Shown here piece by piece: positions 1 to 8,841 of a stretch of 64,000 bases of DNA. The stretch comes from an uncultured Porphyromonas sp. (GTDB taxonomy: Bacteria > Bacteroidota > Bacteroidia > Bacteroidales > Porphyromonadaceae): positions 1-64,000 of the forward strand of contig NZ_CALHVI010000055.1 in the NCBI RefSeq assembly GCF_938039215.1, written 5' to 3'. A model generated the notes under the pieces. It saw only the letters and a list, made by a program, of their open reading frames with translations. It was not told the origin of the DNA and made no database searches. Numbering within the stretch: the stretch's first letter is position 1; each line of letters opens with the position of its first letter. The translations under genes were made by a program, and so were the position numbers.

Positions 1-1283
1 AGCTTAGAGAAGAGATCTGACTGATCTCGCTCAACGCTCTTGAGACGAGCTCTTAGGGCATTTGCCTGCTGGTTCAGGATCTCGATGGCAGCCTTGCGAA
101 GCTGATCGAGCGTGGCATCATACTCAGCGATGACGGGATTCTGCGTGCTACCACCAGAGCTTTCTACGAGCTTGTCACGCTGGAACTTCAGCTGGTTATA
201 CTGCGTGATATGGCTATCCAGCTCTTGGTCTGGCATGCCGATATTCAGAGGCATGAGCCCACCACGCTTGCTGGGGCTATTCAGCTGAGAAAGCATGTAG
301 GAGACGAGCTTGAGTTCCTTCTCGATCTTGATGGAAGCGTCTTCCTCTTCGAGGGAACGAGCATTGTAGCTCCCGACCTTGGAGGAGAAGTCAAGCGTCT
401 TATTGCGAGTAGAGAAGCGAGCCATATCTTGCTCGACAATACCGAGTTCTCGACCTAGGGCTTCCAGTCGTTCGTTGACAAACTCTGCCGTATTCCTAGA
501 GACCTGGTTACGCATCTCTACTTCCTCCTGATTGTATGCCATCACCTGAGCAGAGAGGATGTCAAGAGCTCTTTTGAGAGTCTTGTCGCGGAGCGTAAGC
601 GTAAGCGTAGAAGCCTGCTTCTCGGGCTGGGAGATTATGACCGAGTGCTGATAGAAGCGTACAGCATCTACGAAGGGGATACGATTAACTTCGATCTCAG
701 AGTAAGCCCATGGTGAGTTGAACCCACTTTTTGGTTCGACGACGAAGCGTGTATGACCAAGACTGACGGGCATCCCGAGAGGGATCACCTGAGTGCGTCC
801 AGTCTCGGGGAACTTGATCGACACATGACCCGCATCCTGATAGGAGACACGGAAGGTATTGGAGACATCCAGCGTGTCCAAGAACGTCACCGTGAAGGGA
901 GACTCCTCATAGAGCTCTAGGGTGCGCAGCCCACTCTTGACATTGTAGTAGACATTAGCACCAGAGAGTCTCACGGCACGCTGCATGACACGGCGTGAAG
1001 CGAGCTGGATACGTTCGTTGGAGACATTGAGGCGAGAGCTACGCATATAGCGGAGCATGTTGTCATCCACCATCGTACGCTGCGAAGCATCACGAATGAA
1101 GATCTTCACCTCCCCTTCGTAAGCGAAGGGCTGACGAGCATTGCGATAGAGGGCAAGGGCAACAACGATCCCGACACAGAGGATGTAGATGAACTTGTAC
1201 CGATAGAGGTACATGAAGATATCGACGAGGTTCAGTTCTGAGGTCTTGTCGCTCGGTCGATTAGAGGTTAGCTGTTCTGGCAT
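1..1283 (-). CDS. Wzz-type polysaccharide chain-length protein (partial)
   Basis: Open frame of about 427 residues from the ATG at 1283 that is still open at the left edge of the window, so the C-terminus is missing. One membrane helix lies near residues 21-40 (around YKFIYILCVGIVVALALY), followed by a large extracytoplasmic region with long helical, coiled-coil-like stretches rich in Glu, Lys and Leu. This is the architecture of Wzz/polysaccharide co-polymerases, which set chain length of exported glycans; in Bacteroidota many continue into a cytoplasmic tyrosine-kinase domain, which would lie outside the window here. It starts 10 nt after the stop of the Wza-like lipoprotein gene, the usual partner, and is the last visible gene of the polysaccharide operon. 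Family assignment rests on topology, context and general sequence character; no kinase motif is visible in the part present. Confidence 0.8.
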   Translation of the reverse strand, partial: MPEQLTSNRPSDKTSELNLVDIFMYLYRYKFIYILCVGIVVALALYRNARQPFAYEGEVKIFIRDASQRTMVDDNMLRYMRSSRLNVSNERIQLASRRVMQRAVRLSGANVYYNVKSGLRTLELYEESPFTVTFLDTLDVSNTFRVSYQDAGHVSIKFPETGRTQVIPLGMPVSLGHTRFVVEPKSGFNSPWAYSEIEVNRIPFVDAVRFYQHSVIISQPEKQASTLTLTLRDKTLKRALDILSAQVMAYNQEEVEMRNQVSRNTAEFVNERLEALGRELGIVEQDMARFSTRNKTLDFSSKVGSYNARSLEEEDASIKIEKELKLVSYMLSQLNSPSKRGGLMPLNIGMPDQELDSHITQYNQLKFQRDKLVESSGGSTQNPVIAEYDATLDQLRKAAIEILNQQANALRARLKSVERDQSDLFSK

Positions 1284-1293
1284 AATGATGCGT

Positions 1294-2178
1294 CTATCGC
1301 TTGAGGACCGAAATAATTGCTAGGGCAGAGAGGATAGCAGAGGCAGCTGTCGAGATATAACCGATGGCCGTGCTGACCTTCTGGTCGGTGTCGCGCGTAC
1401 GGTATTTGTACTCTGCATAGATGATATCATTCTGCTGCAGATAGAAGGCTGGCGAATCAAAGATACTCTTTGAGAGCATATCAAGGCGGTAGTAGACATA
1501 CTCACGCCCTACACGGCGGATGACACTCAGCCTAGAGTAGTCAGCCTGATCGGATAGACCTCCTGCTCGAGAAAGTAGCTCTAGGATATTGGTCTGAGCA
1601 TTATCCAGATGGAAAGAACCGCGATCTACAAGTCGAGTTTGATTTCCCCCCGACAGGGTACGGTTGACTTCGAAAGCTCCGAGGAGATATACTCTGAGGT
1701 TGTCGAAGGAGGTCACGACATGAGCATCCTTGAGATAATTGCCTCCGATGAGCAGGTTCTTAATGTGCTCACTCACTTGCTCAAGGCTAAGCCCTGCGAC
1801 GGAGATATTGCCGAGGACGGGGAATTGGATCTGCCCATCGACATCGACAAGATAAGACTTGAGCGTGTCTGCAGCAGCTACCGTCGGGCCATTCTTTAGG
1901 AGCGCTTCGGCACGCACGCTGGTAGCAGTGCTCTGAGGAGCAGCGAGTCTTGAGTTGAAGGGCAGAGCTAGCTCGGGAGAAGCTAGGCTCGTCACCGTGA
2001 TACGTAGCTTGTCGCCCTTCTGGACGATGATCCCCACATCATGCTTGACTCCATAGGCCTTAGCGACCTCGATATCTTGGAGGTAGTTAGTACGCTTAGC
2101 TGAATCACACGACGAGAGTGTGAGGAGTGAGAGGGTAGCGACGGCTATCCCCCATATCCGGAATAATCTCTTGGTCAT
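1294..2178 (-). CDS. Wza/BexD-type polysaccharide export lipoprotein
   Basis: A 294-residue outer-membrane export lipoprotein. The start at 2178 is chosen because it gives a clean lipoprotein signal (MTKRLFRIWG, hydrophobic core, LTLSSC with Cys24); the frame stays open about 34 codons further upstream but that stretch overlaps the preceding gene. After the signal comes a poly_export domain (region around KGDKLRITVTSLASPELALPF, then VDVDGQIQFPVLGNI) and SLBB-like sequence (RVYLLGAFEVN ... TNILELLSRAGGL). A hydrophobic helix sits at the C-terminus (ISTAASAILSALAIISVL), where Wza-family proteins cross the outer membrane. It lies between the initiating transferase gene (22 nt gap) and the Wzz-type gene (10 nt gap), as expected for a Wza/Wzz export pair of a capsule or exopolysaccharide system. 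Confidence 0.9.
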   Translation of the reverse strand: MTKRLFRIWGIAVATLSLLTLSSCDSAKRTNYLQDIEVAKAYGVKHDVGIIVQKGDKLRITVTSLASPELALPFNSRLAAPQSTATSVRAEALLKNGPTVAAADTLKSYLVDVDGQIQFPVLGNISVAGLSLEQVSEHIKNLLIGGNYLKDAHVVTSFDNLRVYLLGAFEVNRTLSGGNQTRLVDRGSFHLDNAQTNILELLSRAGGLSDQADYSRLSVIRRVGREYVYYRLDMLSKSIFDSPAFYLQQNDIIYAEYKYRTRDTDQKVSTAIGYISTAASAILSALAIISVLKR

Positions 2179-2200
2179 TATCGTGAAAAAATGTTTATGC

Positions 2201-2797
2201 TTAGAATTTCTTGCCAAATATAATGGAAATAGCGGTAAGGAAGATAATCTTGATATCGGTAAAGAGCGAGTAATTATCAAGATACTCCAAGTCTAGTCGG
2301 AGACGCTCAAGCATCTTCTCAATCGTGTCTGTATAACCATTATACAGGGTAGCATAGGAGAAAAGGCCTGGGCGCACCGCATAGAGTCGCACGTAGTCTG
2401 GGTTGCGCTCCATGATCTGGTCGATGAAGAACTGGCGCTCAGGGCGAGGGCCTACGAACGACATCTCCCCCTTGAGCACATTCCAGAGCTGAGGGAACTC
2501 ATCGAGATGGTGAGCTCGGATGAATGCTCCGACGCGCGTCAGACGACTATCGCCATCGCTATAGAGCTGGGGGCAATTATCCTTCTCTGCATCCATACGC
2601 ATGGAGCGGAACTTATAAAGCGTGAATGGCTTCCCCTTGTAGCCTATACGGACTTGACGAAAGATGACATCTCCCGACGGATCCTCACGCTTGATCATGA
2701 GGGCGATCACAGCCATCACGGGAGAGAAGATCAGGAGGGAGACAAGAGCAAAGACAAAGTCACATGCTCTCTTAATTACGCGTTCAAATGCATTCAT
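2201..2797 (-). CDS. Undecaprenyl-phosphate phosphoglycosyl transferase (initiating sugar transferase)
   Basis: A 198-residue bacterial sugar transferase of the PglC/WcaJ catalytic-domain type. It puts the first sugar phosphate on undecaprenyl phosphate at the inner membrane. Visible hallmarks are the N-terminal KRACDFVFA followed by a single re-entrant hydrophobic helix (residues about 10-35), the VIFRQVRIGYKGKPFTLYKFRSM block, the DEFPQLWNVLKGEMSFVGPRPE block (here split around residues 98-119) with the catalytic acidic residue, and RPGLFSYATLYNGYTD. The short length means it lacks the extra N-terminal membrane helices of WbaP-type enzymes. It sits between the GT4 gene at 2809 and the export genes, so it probably starts repeat-unit assembly for this operon. 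The sugar specificity cannot be read from sequence. Confidence 0.93.
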   Translation of the reverse strand: MNAFERVIKRACDFVFALVSLLIFSPVMAVIALMIKREDPSGDVIFRQVRIGYKGKPFTLYKFRSMRMDAEKDNCPQLYSDGDSRLTRVGAFIRAHHLDEFPQLWNVLKGEMSFVGPRPERQFFIDQIMERNPDYVRLYAVRPGLFSYATLYNGYTDTIEKMLERLRLDLEYLDNYSLFTDIKIIFLTAISIIFGKKF

Positions 2798-2808
2798 AAA
2801 CCTTATAA

Positions 2809-3924
2809 TTATTTATTGAGTAGTTGGGTATAAGTCTCGATCAAACTATTGATCATTTCGTCCTTAGTGAAGGTATCATCGAAGCGCTGTCGAGCCCCCT
2901 GGCTGTAGCGCTTCCACAGCTCGGGATCTGCGCAGATCTTCTGGATAGCTCCAGCCATAGCTTCTGGATCTCGAATCGGCACATTGAGCCCAGAGACATC
3001 ATGAGCATTGACCCAAGATACGCCTGACTCTGGGATCTGAGTCGCCACGACAGGACGGCTCAGCGACATAGCTTCGATGAGCACAATCGCATAGGCTTCG
3101 GTCTTCATCGTCGAGCTCAGACAGAACACGTCACAAGCTCCGAAGTAAGCAGGCTTCTCCTTCTCCTTAATCCCCCCGAGAAGGGTTACTCGATCCTGGA
3201 GCCCCAGCTGTTCAATCTGTTGCTGAAGTTCCTCCTTCAGAGGGCCATCGCTACCGATCAATAGGACATACTCATCAGGTAGGTGGGTCATCGCAGAGAC
3301 AAGGTACTCATACCCCTTGTAGCCCACGAGACGGCCCATGCTGAAGATGATCTTCTTGCCTGGATACTGAGCTCGGATATCTTTGATCTCATCAGATAGC
3401 CAGGGATAAGGATCAACCCCGATAGGTAGATAGGCAGTCTTGTGCTGCACATCCTTGAGGAAGGGAGACTCCTGTACGTAGATGGGAGTAGTTCCGAGGA
3501 TAAGATCTGCTCGACGTATCAACCAATTCTGCAACGGCTTGAAGAAGCGGAGGAGGAACTTCTGCTTGAGGATATCACTATGCCAATGCAAGACCACCTT
3601 GCCTCGATACCCCGAGAAGAAAAGAGCTAGAGCAGCCATGGGGTCAGGGTGATGCACATGGATGATATCGTACCTACGACAGATACACCGAAGGCGCCAG
3701 ATCAGCTGCGGAGAGATCATCGTCGCTGCGATCTCTGCTAGCTTCTGGGTGCGCAGGACTCGTGCATTCTCGGAGAGTATGACATTCTCCGTATTGCCGT
3801 TCTTAGAGACACAGAGCATATCAGAGGGAAAGCCTCGCTCAGCTAAGCCCTGGGTAAAAATCTCCATGACCTTCTCCACCCCACCCTTGATGGGATAGAA
3901 CTTACCAAGTTGTAATACTTTCAT
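2809..3924 (-). CDS. GT4-family glycosyltransferase
   Basis: A 371-residue GT-B glycosyltransferase. I start it at 3924 (MKVLQLGKFYPIKGGVEKV), where the typical family 4 N-terminus with the glycine-rich loop begins; an in-frame extension of seven codons upstream looks spurious. The C-terminal half shows the donor-binding region IIFSMGRLVGYKGYEYLV and the EX7E-like stretch EAYAIVLIEAMSLSRPVVAT, both diagnostic of GT4. It should add a sugar to the lipid-linked repeat unit in the cytoplasm. It is separated from the preceding operon gene (4209-5321) by a 284-nt gap that holds a palindrome array, then followed 11 nt later by the phosphoglycosyl transferase gene. Donor and acceptor are unknown. Confidence 0.92.
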   Translation of the reverse strand: MKVLQLGKFYPIKGGVEKVMEIFTQGLAERGFPSDMLCVSKNGNTENVILSENARVLRTQKLAEIAATMISPQLIWRLRCICRRYDIIHVHHPDPMAALALFFSGYRGKVVLHWHSDILKQKFLLRFFKPLQNWLIRRADLILGTTPIYVQESPFLKDVQHKTAYLPIGVDPYPWLSDEIKDIRAQYPGKKIIFSMGRLVGYKGYEYLVSAMTHLPDEYVLLIGSDGPLKEELQQQIEQLGLQDRVTLLGGIKEKEKPAYFGACDVFCLSSTMKTEAYAIVLIEAMSLSRPVVATQIPESGVSWVNAHDVSGLNVPIRDPEAMAGAIQKICADPELWKRYSQGARQRFDDTFTKDEMINSLIETYTQLLNK

Positions 3925-4108
3925 TATTGTTGTGCCTTTGTTCAACGAGGGTGTATGTGTAGGCTGCGAGAAGCCTTAATATCACTACACCTCGAAGATA
4001 GTGTAAGAAACCAGCTCAAGTAATCCGCTCCTCTGCTTCATCCATCACATCAAAGACTTCAGAAGGGCTGAGACCATGAAACCTTAGCTAAATTAGAGAA
4101 AGAAAAGA

Positions 4109-4171
4109 ACCCATTCATGGGGGACTAGGGTGACCCATTCATGGGGTCCGAAAGCACCCCATACATGGGGT
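4109..4171. repeat. Palindrome array A1, three 14-mer units
   Basis: Three near-perfect 14-nt palindromes (ACCCATTCATGGGG, the same again, CCCCATACATGGGG) start at 4109, 4133 and 4157. The two gaps between them are exactly 10 nt, so the period is 24. The units belong to the same subtype as those at 63681-63766, almost 60 kb away. The array lies in the 284-nt gap between two glycosyltransferase genes on the minus strand and is not coding. No promoter box of the TAnnTTTG type was seen in this gap. Confidence 0.85.
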
Positions 4172-4208
4172 ACTCAAGCAAAGGATAATACCTCCCATCA
4201 GAGAGGCA

Positions 4209-5321
4209 TCAATCCTCGGAGAGAAGAAGCTCAAAGAGCTCGGCCCAAGAGCTTGCCTTGGGCTGCTGTAGCGGGTGATGAGGGACGGGCTCCAGAGCCC
4301 CATGATCCCCAGCAAGGACACGCTCCATAGCATGGGCGAGTGATTCTGCTGACGTAGGATCAAAGAACCCTACCTCACGAGCACCCGCTGCCGTCTCGTG
4401 TGCAAAGGGAAGATCAGAGAGGAGCATCGGCCGATCATAAGGAAGGAATTCCGAGATCGGCAAGCCCCATGTCTCGACACGCGACGGGAAGACTAGACAA
4501 TTTGTGCTTGCATAGGTGGCTTGAAGTTGCTCCTTAGTCATGAAGCCTGAGAAATGTAGACTCGAGACATGCCCCCAAGTCTTGCGAAGCCAAGAGGCAT
4601 ACTTATTCTCCGAGCCGTCGATCGTCAGGATCACACGGAAGACTCCCTTACCCACCCGCTCCTCCAGATGCTGAGTAGCCTCACAGAGGAGTTCAAAGTT
4701 CTTATGGACATCTGCTGTAGCAGCATAGAGGAAGGTGAAGGGTTGCTTGACATCCTCCCCTAATGAAGCTTGAGTCGGGAGAACCTCTCGCTGCGGAGGA
4801 GCTACGACGAAGCGATCTTCGGGAAGCCCAAACATCCGACTAAAACCCTCTCTAAGCCACTGCTGCTGGACAACAAGATAGCGATTTTTATGGATACCGA
4901 TCCGATAGGCAAAGCGAGTGAACATCGCAAACAGTGGGATCTTCTTATCAAAGCGGAAGTCGCTCCATCGCCAGCGTAGGAAGGGGAATGAAGTCTGGCA
5001 ATACACCGCCTGACGGCGAGCCTTCACCCGTGGGGTCGTATCATGGAGGGAGAGCCAGAGGTCAATCTCGCCAAGCTCCCGTGAGATCTGCCCCATCGTG
5101 ACATATTCACACCAGAGGCGCTTTCCCCACCCTTCGATAGCCCAAGGCAGCTCGATATAGCAAATGTTGGGGTAGTCTGCGAGCTCACGCTTATGCACCA
5201 GTGCAACCACCTCATACCCCATACGAGGAGCCCACTCGGAGAGGAAGGAAAGGCACTTCCGAAGGATGGTGAGTGTCCCCCCCTTCCGGAGATTGACAGC
5301 AGAGATGACTAGCTTCTTCAT
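4209..5321 (-). CDS. GT4-like glycosyltransferase
   Basis: A 370-residue protein with a GT-B look: N-terminus MKKLVISAVNLRKGGTLTIL with the glycine loop that binds the acceptor side, and a C-terminal half with FTFLYAATADVHKNFELLCEA, a phosphate-binding TIDGSENKYASWL region and an acidic-helix segment ending NCLVFPSRVETWGLPISEFL. That set matches glycosyltransferase family 4. It overlaps the upstream gene by four bases (ATGA at 5318-5321), which suggests translational coupling. It probably adds one residue of the repeat unit of the surface polysaccharide; specificity is not readable. Its 3' end is followed by palindrome array A1. Confidence 0.88.
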   Translation of the reverse strand: MKKLVISAVNLRKGGTLTILRKCLSFLSEWAPRMGYEVVALVHKRELADYPNICYIELPWAIEGWGKRLWCEYVTMGQISRELGEIDLWLSLHDTTPRVKARRQAVYCQTSFPFLRWRWSDFRFDKKIPLFAMFTRFAYRIGIHKNRYLVVQQQWLREGFSRMFGLPEDRFVVAPPQREVLPTQASLGEDVKQPFTFLYAATADVHKNFELLCEATQHLEERVGKGVFRVILTIDGSENKYASWLRKTWGHVSSLHFSGFMTKEQLQATYASTNCLVFPSRVETWGLPISEFLPYDRPMLLSDLPFAHETAAGAREVGFFDPTSAESLAHAMERVLAGDHGALEPVPHHPLQQPKASSWAELFELLLSED

Positions 5322-6466
5322 AGCACAGACGAAGACTTAGCGGGGACAAGTTCAGAGAAGAGCTTAAGCCACTTCTCCATCACAGCATCTACTTCGTAGC
5401 GACTAGAAGCCTCTCGAGCCCGCTGGCCCATGTGGATACGCTCTTCTTCGGAAGACATTAGGGAGCGCATGGCCTTGAGGAAGAGAGCATCCTGCCCCAT
5501 CGGCACGAGGAAGCCATCCTCTCCATCATGGATCACATCACGAGGACCACAGGGACAAGCAAAGGAGACGATAGGAAGACCCATCTGCTGCGCTTCGATC
5601 AAGACCATGGGTAGCCCTTCGTAGCGAGAGGTCATCGCATAGATCGAGGCACTGAGATAGACCTCCTTCATCTGGTGGGTTGGCTGGGCTAGCGTCACTG
5701 AGCTAGATACTCCAAGCTCTTTCACTTCTTGCTCTAATTGTCCCCTCTGAATCCCATCTCCATAGATCTCAAGTTGCCATTCAGGGAAGTCTGGCACTAG
5801 ACGAGCCCACAGCTGAAGCAGCTTGGAGAAGTTCTTCTGAAAGTCATAGCGCCCGACTGCAACAACCTTAGTAGCTGTGCAGGAAGAGGTCTCCTCGGAA
5901 GTAAAGGGAAGAGGATTGGGGATCACTCGGATATGGGGAAGGGCACCCCAATAGCTTTGATCCTCAGCCGTCAAGACGACGAAGCGATCAAAAGGCATCA
6001 CCGTCCGCTCATCCAGCTTGGTGCGCAGGATATCAACAAGCCTCCAGAGACCAGTGCGCCCATACTGCAGACGCTTAAGCTTAGAGAAGTGATACTCCAA
6101 GACCTTCTTACTCCCATCCTTGATCTGGGGGAGGAAGGAGGCATCATCTCCAAACATAGAGATCACTATATCAGCACGAAGCTCCAAGAGCAAAGCACGA
6201 AGACGCTCCTTATGCAAGCGCTTCTTTCGTGGGTAAGCTAAGAGCTTAGATAGGATGCCCTGACCATTATTCTCATCATAGTTGATCCCAAGGTCATACT
6301 GCTTGACAGGCTCTTCCAGAGGGAAGAAGGGCTTAGCCCCACGTTGGTCTGTCGTGATGATGATGAGCTCATGCCCAAGAGACACGAGGTAGTTCACCTT
6401 ACGTGTTAGGACTCGCTCCATCCCCCCAGAGTTGGAGGTAGCTGGAATACAATAGGCGATTCTCAT
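5318..6466 (-). CDS. GT4-family glycosyltransferase
   Basis: A 382-residue GT4 enzyme. It opens with MRIAYCIPATSNSGGMERVL, the acceptor-side glycine loop typical of family 4, and has VVAVGRYDFQKNFSKLLQLW (donor site) and EGLPMVLIEAQQMGLPIVSF (the EX7E motif) in the C-terminal half, then CPCGPRDVIHDGEDGFLVP. This combination resembles amylovoran- and capsule-type GT4 enzymes. It overlaps both neighbours by ATGA (6463-6466 and 5318-5321), so the polymerase gene and the two transferases form a tightly coupled block. Acts in the cytoplasm on the lipid-linked glycan. Confidence 0.93.
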   Translation of the reverse strand: MRIAYCIPATSNSGGMERVLTRKVNYLVSLGHELIIITTDQRGAKPFFPLEEPVKQYDLGINYDENNGQGILSKLLAYPRKKRLHKERLRALLLELRADIVISMFGDDASFLPQIKDGSKKVLEYHFSKLKRLQYGRTGLWRLVDILRTKLDERTVMPFDRFVVLTAEDQSYWGALPHIRVIPNPLPFTSEETSSCTATKVVAVGRYDFQKNFSKLLQLWARLVPDFPEWQLEIYGDGIQRGQLEQEVKELGVSSSVTLAQPTHQMKEVYLSASIYAMTSRYEGLPMVLIEAQQMGLPIVSFACPCGPRDVIHDGEDGFLVPMGQDALFLKAMRSLMSSEEERIHMGQRAREASSRYEVDAVMEKWLKLFSELVPAKSSSVL

Positions 6467-7740
6467 GAGGCAATAGATTCAGCTGGGGTTATTCCATTGA
6501 TGCGATCGCTCTCTTCGTTGTTGAACCAGAAGAAGAATGCGTAGATCATCAGGATATCCGTAGAGACCTTTATCCATACAATGAACGTCATCGCAAGGAA
6601 ACCCATAAAGAGCCAAACATAGCGGGGATACTTGCGAGCAAAGTAGTAGGCATAGTAGACAAAGCTCATCGCAAAGACCACAAACCCCGTAAGCCCAGAA
6701 TAGAGGATTAAGCGACAATAACCAATATCCGTATGATAGGCCCAGGATCCATAGATCCCATTCCCGATGATCCAAGTCTTGGTATCCGTAGGCCATATCC
6801 ACATGGTCTCTAGGACCTCTGTTGACCCAGTAGTGAATTCTCCCTGCTCTACAAGATTAAAGAACCCCTCGAAAGCAAAGCGCAACAAGTCATAATAATA
6901 TTCATCTGTATTGTATAGATAAACCCCAACACTTGTCATCAAGATAGAAAATAAAATGAAAGCCCACACAAGATAACTTCCTCCTTGAGCCCCCCCCCCT
7001 CGTTTGGTCAACTTCTGTAAAAACACCAAGAGTAGCCCTATCGCTGTTCCTGTAAATGTAGTACGAGAGACCATATTCCCAATCCCCGTGATTAAGAAGA
7101 AGGAGAACAGCAAATAAAGTGCCCCTGACTTATTACTGCGAACAGACTTATCTACTCCCAATATGGCTAAGATAAGGATTAAAACAAGCGCAAAGCGTAC
7201 CCCCGCTAAGTCCAACGATGTACTAAAACAACGAATGCGATCAATTCTGTCAAAGAAATCTCTTTCCCAGAGCACAATCTTAGCATTGAACTCATCAAAC
7301 TCTGGACTATTATCCATGATAAGCCCTGTGACGCACTGGAAAAGTGTTGCAGCAACCAGATAATATGTAAGAATGGGAAGGGTGGCCGTACCGTGTGTGA
7401 TCCGAATTAAGGCTATGGTCGGATAGACGCTGAAAATCCAAACGAGGAAAGTGGTGACATAGTTGGCGTAACTATAGTCATCCGTCGCATTGAATTCAAT
7501 GGCAAAAATATTGATGATGGAGTAGAGGCCTGCAAAAATCAGACCTATCACCATCACCTGAGGCAACTGTACTGTACGGCTATTGCGACGCAAGAGACTA
7601 TCGTAGGCAAACCACAATAGTCCTATGACGGCCACAATCATCTTCGTATTGGGGCCATTAGGAAAAGCTGCTAGGTCAAAGGAGTAATATGAGCAGGAGA
7701 TTAGTACCCCTATGGCGATCATTAGGAGGAGCTTCCTCAT
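6463..7740 (-). CDS. Wzy/O-antigen-ligase-like membrane protein (probable repeat-unit polymerase)
   Basis: A 425-residue, highly hydrophobic protein with about ten predicted membrane segments, among them KMIVAVIGLLWFAYDSL, VMVIGLIFAGLYSIINIFA, FALVLILILAILGV, YLVWAFILFSILMTSVGVYLY and LFMGFLAMTFIVWIK. A large hydrophilic loop lies in the second half (DEYYYDLLRFAFEGFFNLVEQG to GNGIYGSWAYHTDIGYCRL). This is the layout of Wzy polymerases, which diverge too far in sequence for motifs. Being the only polytopic protein among glycosyltransferase genes supports polymerase over ligase. The gene is visibly more AT-rich than its neighbours, common for wzy. Codons 248-251 read through a run of ten G (6990-6999); one-base slippage there would truncate the protein. 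No flippase (Wzx) gene is visible in the window. Confidence 0.78.
   Translation of the reverse strand: MRKLLLMIAIGVLISCSYYSFDLAAFPNGPNTKMIVAVIGLLWFAYDSLLRRNSRTVQLPQVMVIGLIFAGLYSIINIFAIEFNATDDYSYANYVTTFLVWIFSVYPTIALIRITHGTATLPILTYYLVAATLFQCVTGLIMDNSPEFDEFNAKIVLWERDFFDRIDRIRCFSTSLDLAGVRFALVLILILAILGVDKSVRSNKSGALYLLFSFFLITGIGNMVSRTTFTGTAIGLLLVFLQKLTKRGGGAQGGSYLVWAFILFSILMTSVGVYLYNTDEYYYDLLRFAFEGFFNLVEQGEFTTGSTEVLETMWIWPTDTKTWIIGNGIYGSWAYHTDIGYCRLILYSGLTGFVVFAMSFVYYAYYFARKYPRYVWLFMGFLAMTFIVWIKVSTDILMIYAFFFWFNNEESDRINGITPAESIAS
6990..6999 (-). repeat. Poly-G(10) tract inside the polymerase gene
   Basis: Ten consecutive C on the plus strand, that is ten G on the coding strand, encode Gly-Gly-Gly and the first base of the next Ala codon. 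It is the longest G/C homopolymer I found in the window; other runs reach seven. Tracts of this length commonly change by one base during replication, so the gene is a candidate for ON/OFF phase variation. It is in frame in this copy. Confidence 0.85.
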
Positions 7741-7758
7741 AGATAGTGGTGCTTAGGG

Positions 7759-8745
7759 CTACTTATATAAGATTTTATACAGCCACCGCATGATGACCTT
7801 ATTGTATAGTACGACAAACCAAAATTGCTTCTTCGCCGCCATATACTGCAGAAGTTTTGTGCGGAAAGGAAGACTGCTATTCTTCAAGATATACGCATTA
7901 CTCTCCGGATACATTGTACTCCAGCGATCAAAATCTTCACGCTGAGTCGAAATCAAGAGAGGAAGCTTAAGGTTTAGCTTCAATTGGTGAAGGAGCTCTA
8001 GCTCTCGAGCACTAGCGTGTTCCTTAAGATAGGACTCCAGCTCTCGAACATTTGTCTCCACCTGCTGCCAATGCTCTGGGCGATACACACTCGTGATCTG
8101 CTGATCAGAGCGAACATAAGTATAAAGAGGTTCGTGGATGATCGAGACTGAAGATGCACGATGAAGGAGCTTCCCCAGAAGCATCAAGTCCTCGCCCATA
8201 TTCACCCCAGGGAGGAATGGAGAAGGACCAGCTGTATCCAGCAGGGAGCGACGGATCATGAAGAGCCATAGATTCCACTTCATCTTCCCTGCGAAGATCT
8301 GATGCAGAGCTTCTATTCCCGTCTTCACCTCTGGCTGACTGATACGACGAAGGCTATCACCTTGAGACAAGAGGTATTCACAACCGATAATATCGGCTCC
8401 CGTCTCTTGAGCTCGATCAACAAAGAGCTGGATAGCACGGGGATCAAGCATATCATCAGCATCTACAGAATAGATATACTCCCCTCGGACGGCAGGGATA
8501 CCCGTGTTTCTTGCTGATGCCACCCCTCGATTGACTTCATGATGGAGGAGATCCACCTCCATCCCCAGTTCCTCGAGAAGAGGCTTCTGCGTCTCTAAAT
8601 AGGCAAGCCCACCATCAGGACTACAGTCATCGACGAAGATGATCTGCAGGTGACGATAGGTCTGGGCTCTTAGCTGAGCAAGGCAAGCAGGCAGGGTCTG
8701 CTCGGCCTTGTAGACGGGGATAATAATCGAAACAAGGGGCGTCAT
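7759..8745 (-). CDS. GT2-family glycosyltransferase
   Basis: A 328-residue GT-A glycosyltransferase of family 2. The N-terminal 110 residues carry the classic order: VSIIIPVYKAEQTLPACLAQL, then IIFVDDCSPDGG (nucleotide-binding DD), then GVASARNTGI and the metal-binding YIYSVDADDMLDP with the DXD signature. The rest is a helical C-terminal part typical of EpsJ/WcaA-like enzymes. It is the first gene of the polysaccharide operon, with no minus-strand gene closer upstream than ompA, whose stop lies about 350 nt away. It ends 18 nt before the polymerase gene. Probably adds a sugar to the repeat unit in the cytoplasm. Confidence 0.93.
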   Translation of the reverse strand: MTPLVSIIIPVYKAEQTLPACLAQLRAQTYRHLQIIFVDDCSPDGGLAYLETQKPLLEELGMEVDLLHHEVNRGVASARNTGIPAVRGEYIYSVDADDMLDPRAIQLFVDRAQETGADIIGCEYLLSQGDSLRRISQPEVKTGIEALHQIFAGKMKWNLWLFMIRRSLLDTAGPSPFLPGVNMGEDLMLLGKLLHRASSVSIIHEPLYTYVRSDQQITSVYRPEHWQQVETNVRELESYLKEHASARELELLHQLKLNLKLPLLISTQREDFDRWSTMYPESNAYILKNSSLPFRTKLLQYMAAKKQFWFVVLYNKVIMRWLYKILYK

Positions 8746-8841
8746 AGGAAGAGGGATCCAAAGGAGCCAAAATACATGAGATCACAGAAGAGGTGTACAA
8801 TTGGGTCACAAGGACTCTTATCTCATGGAGCTCCGCATAAA

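Noticed and set aside
592..609. Tandem hexanucleotide repeat (GTAAGC three times) in the Wzz-type gene
   Set aside because: A six-base unit keeps the frame, encodes alternating Thr-Leu, and has only three copies, so it is unlikely to switch the gene off.
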